From Bradyrhizobium sp. sBnM-33 (GTDB lineage: Bacteria > Pseudomonadota > Alphaproteobacteria > Rhizobiales > Xanthobacteraceae), in contig NZ_CP136624.1 in NCBI RefSeq assembly GCF_032917945.1, forward strand, positions 4,464,001-4,528,000: a stretch of DNA of 64,000 nt. The letters are read 5' to 3'. The notes under the pieces were generated by a model. It made no database searches. It was not told the origin of the DNA and was given only the letters and a program-made list of their open reading frames with translations. Position numbers and translations under genes: made by a program. Numbering within the stretch: position 1 is the first letter of the stretch; the number at the start of each line of letters is the position of its first letter. This document shows positions 49,293 to 57,537 of the stretch, in pieces.

Positions 49293-49721
49293 GTGTCCAC
49301 ATCCGCAACGACCGATGAACGCGAAGAGGGGCTGACCTTCCAGCCCAAGTTCGACGCGTCCGGTCTCGTAACCTGTGTGGCGACCGATGCCGCGACCGGC
49401 GACGTGCTGATGGTCGCGCACATGAACGAGGAAGCGCTGCGCAAGACGATCGCAAGCGGCGATGCCTGGTACTTCAGCCGGTCGCGCAACGCGTTGTGGC
49501 GAAAAGGTGAGACGTCAGGTCAGACCCAGCGCGTGGTCGAGCTGCGCATTGATTGCGATCAGGATGCCATCTGGATTCGCGTCGAGCAGCAGGGCGCTGC
49601 GTGTCACACCGGGCGGCATTCCTGCTTCTACCGCAAGATCGACGCCGCCGGGGGCGGTGCGCTGCTGACGTTCGTCGATGCCGACCGGCAGTTCGATCCG
49701 AACAATGTTTATCGGAAATAG
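49293..49721 (+). CDS. hisI: phosphoribosyl-AMP cyclohydrolase
   Basis: Catalyses the third step of histidine synthesis. The 142-residue single-domain form is usual in alphaproteobacteria. It contains [40 protein letters not shown], the DCDQDA metal block and [12 protein letters not shown] with the zinc cysteines. GTG 49293 is used, 30 bp after folE, so the two genes may be co-transcribed. No other histidine gene is nearby. No PRA-PH domain is fused. Confidence 0.95.
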   Translation: MSTSATTDEREEGLTFQPKFDASGLVTCVATDAATGDVLMVAHMNEEALRKTIASGDAWYFSRSRNALWRKGETSGQTQRVVELRIDCDQDAIWIRVEQQGAACHTGRHSCFYRKIDAAGGGALLTFVDADRQFDPNNVYRK

Positions 49722-49742
49722 CTGGCGTTGATGCCGGGCTGG

Positions 49743-51860
49743 TCACGCCAACAGCTCACCGATCATAGCGGCTGCGCGTCTCGCACCATCGGCTTCGACC
49801 GGTTTCGGTCTATCCGGCCTCGACATAGCCAACATCATGGCGTCGGCGATCATATCGGGGGTCGACGAAGCGAAGTCCATTTGGATGCCTGCGCCATAGC
49901 GGCGGAGCCGGTGGGCGACGTGAAAGTTCTGCTCGAAATGGTTTCGCAGTGGAAAATAGACAAACGGCGTCCCGGCGGCAGTGAGCTCCATGCATGTGGT
50001 GAGCCCGCCCTGAACCAGCGCCATGTCACACGCTGCGAGATGCCGGTCGAGATTGGCGACGAACGACCGTATCTCGACGCTCTCCGGCGCCGGCAGCGAC
50101 GCTGGATTAATGCGGGGACCGGCGACCACCACCATGCGCAACGCCGGCAGCTTGGCCTTCACAATGGGATAGGCCTGCAGGACGCGCTTGATCAGGTGAG
50201 CCCCGATCCCCGAGCCGCCGACGGTGACGATGCAAATCTGCTCGGCGTTCCGGTAGCCCAGCGCTTCGCGAAGAAATTGGCGGCTGCCGAAGCTTTGGGG
50301 GTGCTCGCCGATAACGTAGCCGGCGAAATCGAAGTGCCTCGGTACCCAATCGCGCATCAGCGGCAGATCCGCCCCGAACGATAGCGGCACCACGTCTTCA
50401 GGGTGGCCTACGAAAATCGCTCGATCGCGCACGCCAGGATGCTGCTCGACATGTTCGATCATCTCGGCATTGTAGTCGGCCGTTAGCAGCGCCTCATGTT
50501 TGCCGCCGGACGGCATCGGCACGTAGCCGACAAAGTCGGTCAACCAAACGAGTTTTGCCTTTTTCAGCTCGGGGTGCTCGTGCCAGTAGTGGTCGATATC
50601 CCAGGCCTCGTCCGCAATCACGATGTCGTAAGCGCCTTGCTGGACGGCGTCCTGGAAGATCATGAAGTTCTTGATCAGCACCTCGTCCATGCGGCGGAGC
50701 GCCTGAAAGCAGTGCAATTCGTGTTCGCCGCTTTCGAGCTCGATATGCTGCGTTTCGCTCGCCAACCTCGCACTTAGTGGATGAACATGCTCGTTGCCGG
50801 CCTCGAGCAGACGCGTGACCGGATCTTGCGCCAGCCAGTCAACCGTGAGGTCAGGATGAAGCTGGCGCAGCTCGCGGGCGATGGCGATGTCGCGGCGGCC
50901 ATGGCCGAGACCGATCGGCGAGGAGAGATAGAGGGCGCGCTTTTGCCGTGCACTGTGCGGCAAGGTCTCACGTGCAGGCGGGCGGATGGCAAGACGGCGA
51001 TCGATGAAGTCGTTGATCAGCGCGTTTGATTTTGCCGGATACCGCCCGAGTGGGTTATGACCGCCGTCTCTGATCGTTACGAACTCCGAGCCGCTCACCG
51101 CGGCGTGCGCCGCCCTGGCGCGCTCGTAGGGCTGAATCTGGTCGTTGTCGCCGTGGATGAACAGAACCGGGCAGCGGATGCTGCGGTACATTTCCGCGCT
51201 GACGTCGAATTGGGGAGGAATGTTTCGGGCTTCGACCGTTTTGATCAGGGTTGGTCCATCCGTCTCGGCAGCCCAACCGACCCCGTCCTCGATCTGTTTG
51301 GTCGAATGCGGCTCGTTGCAGATATTGCGAACGAAGAACTCCGCGAAATCGGGGTAATTCTTCAGCCAATAGTCACGGTTGAACTTGTCCCAGCCGTCGT
51401 AACTGTCTCTCTCGGCGAGAAAATGCGAGGCCGCAAATCTCGCCTGGTGCGCGGGTCCGATGGTCGAGACCGTGCCGGCGAGGATGGCTGCCCGCACACG
51501 CGTCGGGTGATAGGCCGCGACAATGGAAGCGAGCAACCCGCCAAACGAAAGTCCGACCAGGATAGCTTGCTCCACCTCGAGGCCGTCCATCACGGCAAGC
51601 ACGTCGGCGAGGTAGTTGTCGAGCGTGTAGGCAGTGACGTCTTCCGGTCGATCGGATTTGCCGTTGCCGCGACCATCATAGGCGATGCAGCGGAAACGTT
51701 CGCTGAAGTAGGGAAGCTGCGCCTTGTAGATCCGCGAGTGGACGATGCTCCATGGCGGGATAAACAGAATAGTTTCTGCGCCGGTGCCGTAGATTTCGTA
51801 GGCGAGTTTGACGCCGTCGCGGGCGATGAAACCCTCGCTGTCGGGCAATTTTGCGCGCAT
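49743..51860 (-). CDS. alpha/beta hydrolase-glycosyltransferase fusion protein
   Basis: A 705-residue two-domain enzyme. Residues 1-285 are an alpha/beta hydrolase: ETILFIPPWSIVHSRIYKAQ, the strand-turn AYDGRGNGKSDRPED, nucleophile elbow GLSFGG (Ser 105), acid in FIHGDNDQIQ and His in RDGGHNPLG. After a linker, residues 303-700 are a GT-B-fold glycosyltransferase: RALYLSSPIGLGHGRRDIAI at its start, TVGGSGIG, and the nucleotide-sugar region VQGGLTTCMELTAAGTPFVY then FPLRNHFEQNFHVAHRL, as in MurG/UGT-like enzymes. Both halves look catalytically intact. AGAGGTGATGCC precedes ATG 51860, 4 bp after the TetR gene. The substrates are unknown. Confidence 0.85.
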   Translation of the reverse strand: MRAKLPDSEGFIARDGVKLAYEIYGTGAETILFIPPWSIVHSRIYKAQLPYFSERFRCIAYDGRGNGKSDRPEDVTAYTLDNYLADVLAVMDGLEVEQAILVGLSFGGLLASIVAAYHPTRVRAAILAGTVSTIGPAHQARFAASHFLAERDSYDGWDKFNRDYWLKNYPDFAEFFVRNICNEPHSTKQIEDGVGWAAETDGPTLIKTVEARNIPPQFDVSAEMYRSIRCPVLFIHGDNDQIQPYERARAAHAAVSGSEFVTIRDGGHNPLGRYPAKSNALINDFIDRRLAIRPPARETLPHSARQKRALYLSSPIGLGHGRRDIAIARELRQLHPDLTVDWLAQDPVTRLLEAGNEHVHPLSARLASETQHIELESGEHELHCFQALRRMDEVLIKNFMIFQDAVQQGAYDIVIADEAWDIDHYWHEHPELKKAKLVWLTDFVGYVPMPSGGKHEALLTADYNAEMIEHVEQHPGVRDRAIFVGHPEDVVPLSFGADLPLMRDWVPRHFDFAGYVIGEHPQSFGSRQFLREALGYRNAEQICIVTVGGSGIGAHLIKRVLQAYPIVKAKLPALRMVVVAGPRINPASLPAPESVEIRSFVANLDRHLAACDMALVQGGLTTCMELTAAGTPFVYFPLRNHFEQNFHVAHRLRRYGAGIQMDFASSTPDMIADAMMLAMSRPDRPKPVEADGARRAAAMIGELLA

Positions 51861-51864
51861 GGCA

Positions 51865-52482
51865 TCACCTCTTTTTTGGTGAAGATCCTTCCGCAATCCG
51901 GATGAGGTCTCCGACGCGCCGCAGCGACGCCCTTATCGGAGCGCCTTTTTTTTCCAGTCCCAGCAGGAACAGGCTTTCGCCGCCGATGAAACTGGAGGCG
52001 GCGATCGCGCCGACCTCTTCCGCCGAGAACGGCCCGAGCGGCCCGATCATCTGTTCGGTCCTCCGTACCACGCCTACGATCAGGTCGATCCAGCCCATGA
52101 GGCCGGCTCGGATCACCTTTGCTACTTCCGGGTCATGCCAGCTCACCGCGATCAGCTCCTGCAGCACCCGCACATAACCGGAGGCGATATCCTCATCGAG
52201 GTAATCACAGGCGCGGTCCCATTGCTCGGACAGTTTTAGCGATGGATCTTCGAACAGCCTGTTCTGCCGGTCGAGCAGTTGAGCATTGAGATATTCGAAC
52301 AGCTCCAGAACCATGTTCTGCTTGGAGCCAAAATGGTAGTGGATCTGGCTTAAGGGCACGGCCGCTTCTGCAGCGACTTCGCGAGTGGAAAGTCCGGCAT
52401 AGCCGGCGCGGCGCAACACCTTCTTGGCAGCTTCGAGCAAGCTCGTGCTGGTTTCGATCTTCTTCACTGCCGCGCGCGCCAT
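51865..52482 (-). CDS. TetR family transcriptional regulator
   Basis: A 205-residue regulator. The N-terminal helix-turn-helix is typical: SLLEAAKKVLRRAGYAGLST, then REVAAEAAVPLSQIHYHFGS and KQNMVLELF. The C-terminal ligand domain is helical and contains GYVRVLQELIAVSWHDPEVA. The stop is only 4 bp before the start of the hydrolase-glycosyltransferase gene on the same strand, so it probably co-expresses with, and regulates, that gene, perhaps in response to the enzyme's substrate or product. ATG 52482 has GAGGTACC upstream. Confidence 0.92.
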   Translation of the reverse strand: MARAAVKKIETSTSLLEAAKKVLRRAGYAGLSTREVAAEAAVPLSQIHYHFGSKQNMVLELFEYLNAQLLDRQNRLFEDPSLKLSEQWDRACDYLDEDIASGYVRVLQELIAVSWHDPEVAKVIRAGLMGWIDLIVGVVRRTEQMIGPLGPFSAEEVGAIAASSFIGGESLFLLGLEKKGAPIRASLRRVGDLIRIAEGSSPKKR

Positions 52483-52573
52483 GGTACCTCATGATGTGAT
52501 GGAAGCGTCAAAGACGCTACATGCATTCCGGCCGAGAAGGCCAGCCTTGCCGTTTCAACCCTCTACTGGTCGC

Positions 52574-52604
52574 AAAACCGGTGCCCGGAGCTGGGCCGGG
52601 CACC
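52574..52604 (-). terminator. intrinsic terminator after the methyltransferase gene
   Basis: On the minus strand GGTGCCCGG and CCGGGCACC (52580-52604) form a perfect 9-bp stem with a 7-base loop, followed by GG and four T. It lies 12 bp after the stop at 52617 and isolates the tetR pair downstream. Confidence 0.75.
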
Positions 52605-52616
52605 GTGAAACAGATG

Positions 52617-53402
52617 TCATCCAACCTTCGCCTTGTGTCGCGGCAGCGGGATCAGCATCGAGACCTGCTGCCGGTAGCGGCGGTACTGGTCGCCGAACAG
52701 CGCTATCAGGTCGCGCTCCTCGAGCCAGATGCCGATCAGGATGTAGCCGGTAGTGGCGATGGCGAATAGCAGATGACCGAACGTCATCACTGGCGTCGCC
52801 CAGAACGCAAGCAGGAAGCCGAGATAGATCGGATGCCGGACCACCTTGTAGAACATCGGCGTTTTGAACTCGGCCGGGGGCAACTCGCGCCCGAGAAGCC
52901 GCGCCAGCACCTGGCGCAGGCCGAACAACTCGAAATGGTTGATCATGAAGGTGCTGGCGAGCACCACCACCCAGCCGATCCAGAAGATCGTCTCAATCAC
53001 AATTGCCGCAACTGGATCGGTCACCGACCAGATGACGCCGGTCATTGGCCGCCATTGCCAGTAGAGCAGCAGCAACGAGAGGCTGGCCAACAGCACGAAG
53101 GTCGTGCGCTCAACGGATTGCGGCACGATTCTCGTCCACCAGCGTTTGAAGGCGGGACGCGCCATTACGCTGTGCTGGATTGCAAACAAGCCAAGCAGGA
53201 CGACATTGATGAGCAGCGAGGGAACGAGCGGCCCGGGGGTGCCGCTATCGATGGTCTTCGGTACCGGCAAGTTGCCGACAAAGGCAATCGCATAAAGAAA
53301 TGTACCGAGAAACAGCAAGTACGTGAGCGTGCCGTACAGCATAGCCGTCAAGCCGCCGGTTAGGGTCTTTGCGGGAGGGGAGTGGAGTGCATGGTCTGTC
53401 AT
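52617..53402 (-). CDS. mddA: methanethiol S-methyltransferase-like protein (MddA family)
   Basis: A 261-residue inner-membrane protein with about six spans. It resembles the MddA enzymes that methylate methanethiol to dimethyl sulfide with S-adenosylmethionine, known from Pseudomonas and Bradyrhizobium. Blocks that support this are YLLFLGTFLYAIAFVGNLPV, KTIDSGTPGPLVPSLLINVV, VRHPIYLGFLLAFWATPVMT and the C-terminal EERDLIALFGDQYRRYRQQV, the methyltransferase region shared with isoprenylcysteine methyltransferases. A more general ICMT/NnrU-family enzyme is the alternative. ATG 53402 is used. It is single, with a terminator downstream. Confidence 0.78.
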   Translation of the reverse strand: MTDHALHSPPAKTLTGGLTAMLYGTLTYLLFLGTFLYAIAFVGNLPVPKTIDSGTPGPLVPSLLINVVLLGLFAIQHSVMARPAFKRWWTRIVPQSVERTTFVLLASLSLLLLYWQWRPMTGVIWSVTDPVAAIVIETIFWIGWVVVLASTFMINHFELFGLRQVLARLLGRELPPAEFKTPMFYKVVRHPIYLGFLLAFWATPVMTFGHLLFAIATTGYILIGIWLEERDLIALFGDQYRRYRQQVSMLIPLPRHKAKVG

Positions 53403-53676
53403 GATCTTGATCCTCTCTGGGAACACTGCGGAAGCCTTGCTTTCAGTGCGGACGGTCGTGATTGCCCGGAACTTCTCCTCGTTTGCGAGCCGGTCAGATC
53501 CAACGTCAAATATTCAGTCGGTCGAACGACCGAAAAGTTCATTCCGCTTTATGTTGGAAATGCGGCATTTTAACCCGGCATTAACCATAAATGGCTCAGG
53601 CTGGGTCGGTGAGGCGCCGGATTGGCGGCGTTCACGAGCTCGCGCGAGGTTTCGCGAGGAGCGGGGCACCACAGAT

Positions 53677-54702
53677 ATGGCGGTCGACACATCAAACGCC
53701 ACGGCTGCGGCAGGTGTCGATCCCGCGCGCGCGAGGATCGCGGGCTCGATCAAGCAGGCCGCATCCACCACCGGTGCCAGCTTCGAATATCTGCTCGCCA
53801 CCGCAAAGATGGAATCCAATTTCAACCCGAAGGCCGCCGCAACCACCTCGTCGGCGCGCGGGCTGTTTCAGTTCATCGACCAGACCTGGCTCGGCACGGT
53901 GAAGGAGGCGGGTGCCCATCTCGGCTACGGTAAATATGCCGACGCCATCACCAAGAATCCGTCCGGCAGCTATTCGGTCGACGATCCCGCGGCACGCGCC
54001 GCGATCATGCGGCTGCGCGACGATCCCGAGGCCGCCTCATCGATGGCGGCGGTGCTGACGCAATCCAACAGTTTCAAACTGACCGGCAAGATCGGCCGCC
54101 GCCCGACCGATGCCGAACTCTACATGGCGCATTTCATGGGCGTCGGCGGCGCCGGCAAGCTGATCCAGAACGCCGAGGACAATCCGAACGCGTCTGCGGC
54201 GCGAATGTTTCCAGCGGCAGCCGCGGCCAACCAGTCGATCTTCTATGACCGCTCCGGGCAGCCGCGCAGCGTCTCGCAGGTCTATTCGGTGCTGAGCACG
54301 CGCTATGCGGCTGCCGCCAGTTCGCCGGTGACGCGCACGGCGATGGCGGCGGCCGGCGGCGATCTGCCACGGCGCGTCACGGTCGCGAGCGCCGCGCCGG
54401 CAGCGATGGCGATCGACAACGCCTCCTATCTCTCGAGCTTCCCGGATTCGCGCGCCGTGACGCCGACAGGCCCGACGTCGCAGGCTGCTTCGGCGTCAAC
54501 GGAGCCGATCTTCCGCTCGTTGTTTCAGGCGGGTGAACGCACGCAGCCGATTTCGCTGGCCGTGCAGGAATTGTGGGGCGGCAATTCGTCGTCGGCGTCA
54601 GTTGCCTCCGCGAGCACCGTATTGTCGGGACATAAGCCCGAAGTCCGCGCACCGGGAAGGCTCGATCTTTTCAGCGACCGCAGCGGCACGTTCAGTAGCT
54701 GA
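53677..54702 (+). CDS. SLT-domain lytic transglycosylase without signal peptide
   Basis: A 341-residue protein. The SLT fold spans about residues 20-130: IKQAASTTGASFEYLLATAK then MESNFNPKAAATTSSARGLF with the catalytic Glu 46, then QFIDQTWLGTVKEAGAHLGY. MAHFMGVGGAGKLIQ follows as in flagellar or Rpf-like members, and the C-terminal half is low-complexity Ala/Ser/Thr. No hydrophobic N-terminus precedes the domain, so the route to the periplasm is unclear; export through the flagellar apparatus is conceivable. ATG 53677 is the first sensible start; the frame is open to 53323. Confidence 0.85.
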   Translation: MAVDTSNATAAAGVDPARARIAGSIKQAASTTGASFEYLLATAKMESNFNPKAAATTSSARGLFQFIDQTWLGTVKEAGAHLGYGKYADAITKNPSGSYSVDDPAARAAIMRLRDDPEAASSMAAVLTQSNSFKLTGKIGRRPTDAELYMAHFMGVGGAGKLIQNAEDNPNASAARMFPAAAAANQSIFYDRSGQPRSVSQVYSVLSTRYAAAASSPVTRTAMAAAGGDLPRRVTVASAAPAAMAIDNASYLSSFPDSRAVTPTGPTSQAASASTEPIFRSLFQAGERTQPISLAVQELWGGNSSSASVASASTVLSGHKPEVRAPGRLDLFSDRSGTFSS

Positions 54703-54729
54703 GATTGCAGCGGCATGTTCGACGGCTGA

Positions 54730-54829
54730 CCCTCATGGTGAGGAGGCGCGTTAGCGCCGTCTCGAACCATGCGGCCCCAGTCGGGCCTTCATCCTTCGAG
54801 ACGCGCGTTCCGCGCTCCTCAGGATGAGG
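54730..54829. repeat. large imperfect palindrome with CCTCATnnTGAGGAG ends, copy 2
   Basis: CCTCATGGTGAGGAGGCGCG at the left and GCGCTCCTCAGGATGAGG at the right, with the internal ATCCTTCGAGACGC block, match the element at 33272-33388. It sits between two genes of the same strand. Confidence 0.85.
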
Positions 54830-54975
54830 ACGACGCAGTAGGCCGTCCTCGCACCCTTAACAAAACGTCAATAAAACCAGCCGTTTATGGTGAACCCTTT
54901 GTTAAGCGTCATGGTTTATTTTTTCTAATAGTGGCACCGCGTCACGGTGTCGTCTCAGGTTGCGTAGCCAGGACC

Positions 54976-56151
54976 ATGATCGTTCGGCAGTTCATCAGTT
55001 GGATTCGTACCGCCCCGGCAGGCGAGCGGGCAGAGGCGACGCGGGCACTGGCGCGGGCCTGGTTGATTTCAGATCTCAGCGAGGACGATCGCAGCGCCGC
55101 TGAAGGCGCGCTGTTGATGCTGCTCGATGATCCGTCGCCACTGGTGCGCCAGGCGATGTCGGAAGTCTTCGCGCGCAGCTCGGATGCGCCGGCTGCGATC
55201 GTGCAGGCGCTCTCGCTCGACCAGCCCTCGATCGCGCTTCCCATCCTCGAACATTCGCCGCTTCTGATCGACGCCGACCTCGTCGACATCGTCGCCACCG
55301 GCAACAGCGACATGCAATGCGCAATCGCCCGCCGCATCAACCTGCCGCCCTCGGTTTCCGCTGCGATTGCCGAAGTCGGCTCGGCGGCCGCGGCGCTCGA
55401 ACTGATCGAGAATGCCTACGCGGAATTGGCGCCGTTTTCCTGGGACCGTATCGTCGAACGCCACGGCCATCTCGCCGCAATCAGGGAATCGATGCTGGTG
55501 CTGGAAGGCCTGCCCGCCGCCACCCGCGTGGCGCTGGTCGCGAAACTCTCCGAGACGCTGGCGCAATTCGTCGTCGCCCGTAACTGGCTGAGCGCCGACC
55601 GGGCAGGCCGGCTGGCGAACGAGGCGCGCGAGCGCTCGGCCGTGAACATCGCGGCGCGTTCGCGCGGCGACGACATGCTGGGCCTGGTGCGGCACCTGCG
55701 TGCCACCGGGCAACTGACCGCAGGCCTGATCCTGCGCGCGCTGTTGTCGGGCAATCTCGAACTGTTCGATGCGGCGCTTGCCGAACTCGCCGACCTGCCG
55801 CTGGCCCGCGTCACCGCGCTGCTGCACGACCGCGGTGGCGCCAGCCTGCAGGCGCTCCTGATCCGCGCGGGCCTTCCCGAATCCACGTTCGGCGCGTTCC
55901 GTATCGCGCTCGAGGTCAGCCATGAGACCGGCTTTGTCGACACGATCGGCGGCGCCGCGAGACTGCGTCGCCGCATGGTCGAGCGTGTGCTGACCCATTG
56001 CGAGACCGACCGCAAGTCTGCCGAGCCGCTGTTGATCCTGCTGCGGCGCTTCGCAACCGAGTCCGCGCGCGAGGAAGCCCGCCTGTTCTGCGAGGAACTG
56101 GTCGCCGACGAAGCGTTCGTGCCGGCCGTGCGCGATCTGATCGCGGCGTAG
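54976..56151 (+). CDS. DUF2336 domain protein
   Basis: A 391-residue protein built mainly of helical repeats. The DUF2336 pattern is visible: LISDLSEDDRSAAEGALLML, LDDPSPLVRQAMSEVFARSS, AIVQALSLDQPSIALPILEH, DIVATGNSDMQCAIARRINL. The arrangement is HEAT-like and suggests a protein-binding platform. The family is frequent in rhizobia and often accompanies chemotaxis or flagellar genes, which fits the transglycosylase upstream and the receiver/Hpt genes downstream, but no function is established. ATG 54976 is used; a longer frame reaches 54769 through the repeat. Confidence 0.87.
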   Translation: MIVRQFISWIRTAPAGERAEATRALARAWLISDLSEDDRSAAEGALLMLLDDPSPLVRQAMSEVFARSSDAPAAIVQALSLDQPSIALPILEHSPLLIDADLVDIVATGNSDMQCAIARRINLPPSVSAAIAEVGSAAAALELIENAYAELAPFSWDRIVERHGHLAAIRESMLVLEGLPAATRVALVAKLSETLAQFVVARNWLSADRAGRLANEARERSAVNIAARSRGDDMLGLVRHLRATGQLTAGLILRALLSGNLELFDAALAELADLPLARVTALLHDRGGASLQALLIRAGLPESTFGAFRIALEVSHETGFVDTIGGAARLRRRMVERVLTHCETDRKSAEPLLILLRRFATESAREEARLFCEELVADEAFVPAVRDLIAA

Positions 56152-56164
56152 CTCTCGATCTCAC

Positions 56165-56285
56165 CGTCATTGCGAGGAGTGTAAGCGACGAAGCAATCCA
56201 TCGTCCACATATGCGGCGCGATGCATTGCTTCGCGGAGCCTGTCATCGGGCGCGCATTAGCGCGACCCGTTGGCTCGCAATGACG
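56165..56285. repeat. palindromic repeat with CGTCATTGCGAG ends, copy 1
   Basis: CGTCATTGCGAGGAGTGTAAGCGACGAAGCAATCCA at the left and GGCTCGCAATGACG at the right, with an inner GCATTGCTTCG, match the element at 63217-63301. This family is abundant in bradyrhizobial genomes. Confidence 0.85.
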
Positions 56286-56292
56286 GGAGGAC

Positions 56293-56871
56293 TTACTCCG
56301 CCGGCACGATGCTCGGCGCCAGGATCGCTTCGAGATGCTCGGGGCGGTCGCGGTTGACCTTGAGCAGGAATTCATCCGCGACGCCGCGGAGCTGCTTACT
56401 CAGCGCGCTCGCCATCACGGCGGTGTCGAGCTTGGTGCGTTCGCGCACGATCGCCTGAATGGCGTTGATGTGATGGGTAATCAGCTCGGATGGGACCTGG
56501 TCGAGATCAGGCGCATGTTCGATGATGCGGCACAGGCTTTCGGCGGCGGCGCCGGCGGAAGGGAAGCCGAACGTGGCGGCGTCGCCCTTGATGTCATGGG
56601 CGGCGCGAAACAGCTCTTCACGGCTATCGATGGTGAAACCGTCGCGGAGAATCGTTGCGTGCGCGGCCGAGAGCCGGTCCGCCTCGATCGCCATCCAGTT
56701 CTTGAATTCGCCGGATAGTCCCGCAAGCGCCTTTTCCGCGCGCCCGACAGGATCGTCGAGATCGGATTCGGGAACGCGCAGCAATACCTTGCGCAACGGA
56801 TTGGGCTGCGTGATCACGTGATGATCGGCAAACGATTTGACCTGTATCGTGCCGGGTTTTTCTTTCGCCAT
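56293..56871 (-). CDS. Hpt-domain phosphotransfer protein
   Basis: A 192-residue soluble protein with a histidine phosphotransfer domain. H92 in FRAAHDIKGDAATFGFP is the expected phospho-accepting histidine, and the surrounding helices (GFTIDSREELF; AESLCRIIEHA) fit the four-helix Hpt bundle. The N-terminal ~60 residues add an unrelated helical part. It lies 20 bp after the response regulator gene on the same strand, so the two probably form one operon and a phosphorelay pair. No cognate kinase lies in the window. Confidence 0.9.
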   Translation of the reverse strand: MAKEKPGTIQVKSFADHHVITQPNPLRKVLLRVPESDLDDPVGRAEKALAGLSGEFKNWMAIEADRLSAAHATILRDGFTIDSREELFRAAHDIKGDAATFGFPSAGAAAESLCRIIEHAPDLDQVPSELITHHINAIQAIVRERTKLDTAVMASALSKQLRGVADEFLLKVNRDRPEHLEAILAPSIVPAE

Positions 56872-56891
56872 GATGGTCTCTCCAGGCCGCG

Positions 56892-57437
56892 CTAGATGTT
56901 CGTCCGCGCCTTGTCGAGCAGCGACGGCTGTTGCATGACTTCCACCTCGCCACCGACCCTGCGCTCGGGGCCGATATAGGCATTGTTGGTGTTGCGCCGC
57001 CGGTCGGGGCCGAAATAGGTCTTGGTCTTGATGAAGGGGCGCGGATTGGCGACCACGTTGAGGATGCGCTGATAGAGTCCCTTGGCCGAGATCGGCTTGG
57101 CCAGAAATTCAGTGACGCCGGCGTCGCGCGCGACCGTGACGCGCCGCTTCTCCGAATGTCCGGTCAGCATGATGATCGGCGCGTAAGGGTTACCCTTCGA
57201 TTCCGGCTGCCGGATCATCTGCGCCAGTTCGAGGCCATCGAAGATCGGCATCGCCCAGTCGGTGATGACGATGTCGGGCACATAGTGGCTGTACATTTCG
57301 AGCGCGGTGGCGCCGTCCTCGGCTTCATAGGCTTCGCGCGCGCCGAACGAATGCAGCAGCGTCCGCAGGATGCGGCGCATATGCGGATTGTCGTCGCAAA
57401 TCAGGAACCGCAGCTTGTTGAAGTCAATGCGATACAT
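56892..57437 (-). CDS. single-domain response regulator with a C-terminal extension
   Basis: A 181-residue protein. The receiver domain (about residues 8-125) has the acidic pocket D15/D16 (ICDDNPHM), phospho-acceptor D60 (IVITDWAMP), T92 and K114 (EFLAKPIS), all intact. No DNA-binding or enzymatic domain follows; instead about 55 residues carry the tandem TYFGPDRRRN and AYIGPERRVG motifs, found as a short tail in several alphaproteobacterial receivers. The tail may bind a partner. The gene is followed at once by the Hpt gene. The role may be chemotaxis-like or a general stress relay. Confidence 0.92.
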   Translation of the reverse strand: MYRIDFNKLRFLICDDNPHMRRILRTLLHSFGAREAYEAEDGATALEMYSHYVPDIVITDWAMPIFDGLELAQMIRQPESKGNPYAPIIMLTGHSEKRRVTVARDAGVTEFLAKPISAKGLYQRILNVVANPRPFIKTKTYFGPDRRRNTNNAYIGPERRVGGEVEVMQQPSLLDKARTNI

Positions 57438-57537
57438 GGTCCGGCCCGGCCAAACGGTATACTGGCGTTAACCATATCGCGGCGCGGGTTAAGGAATGGT
57501 TGCAAGCCGGCGTGAGGAGGGCTCCGGTGAATCCGAA

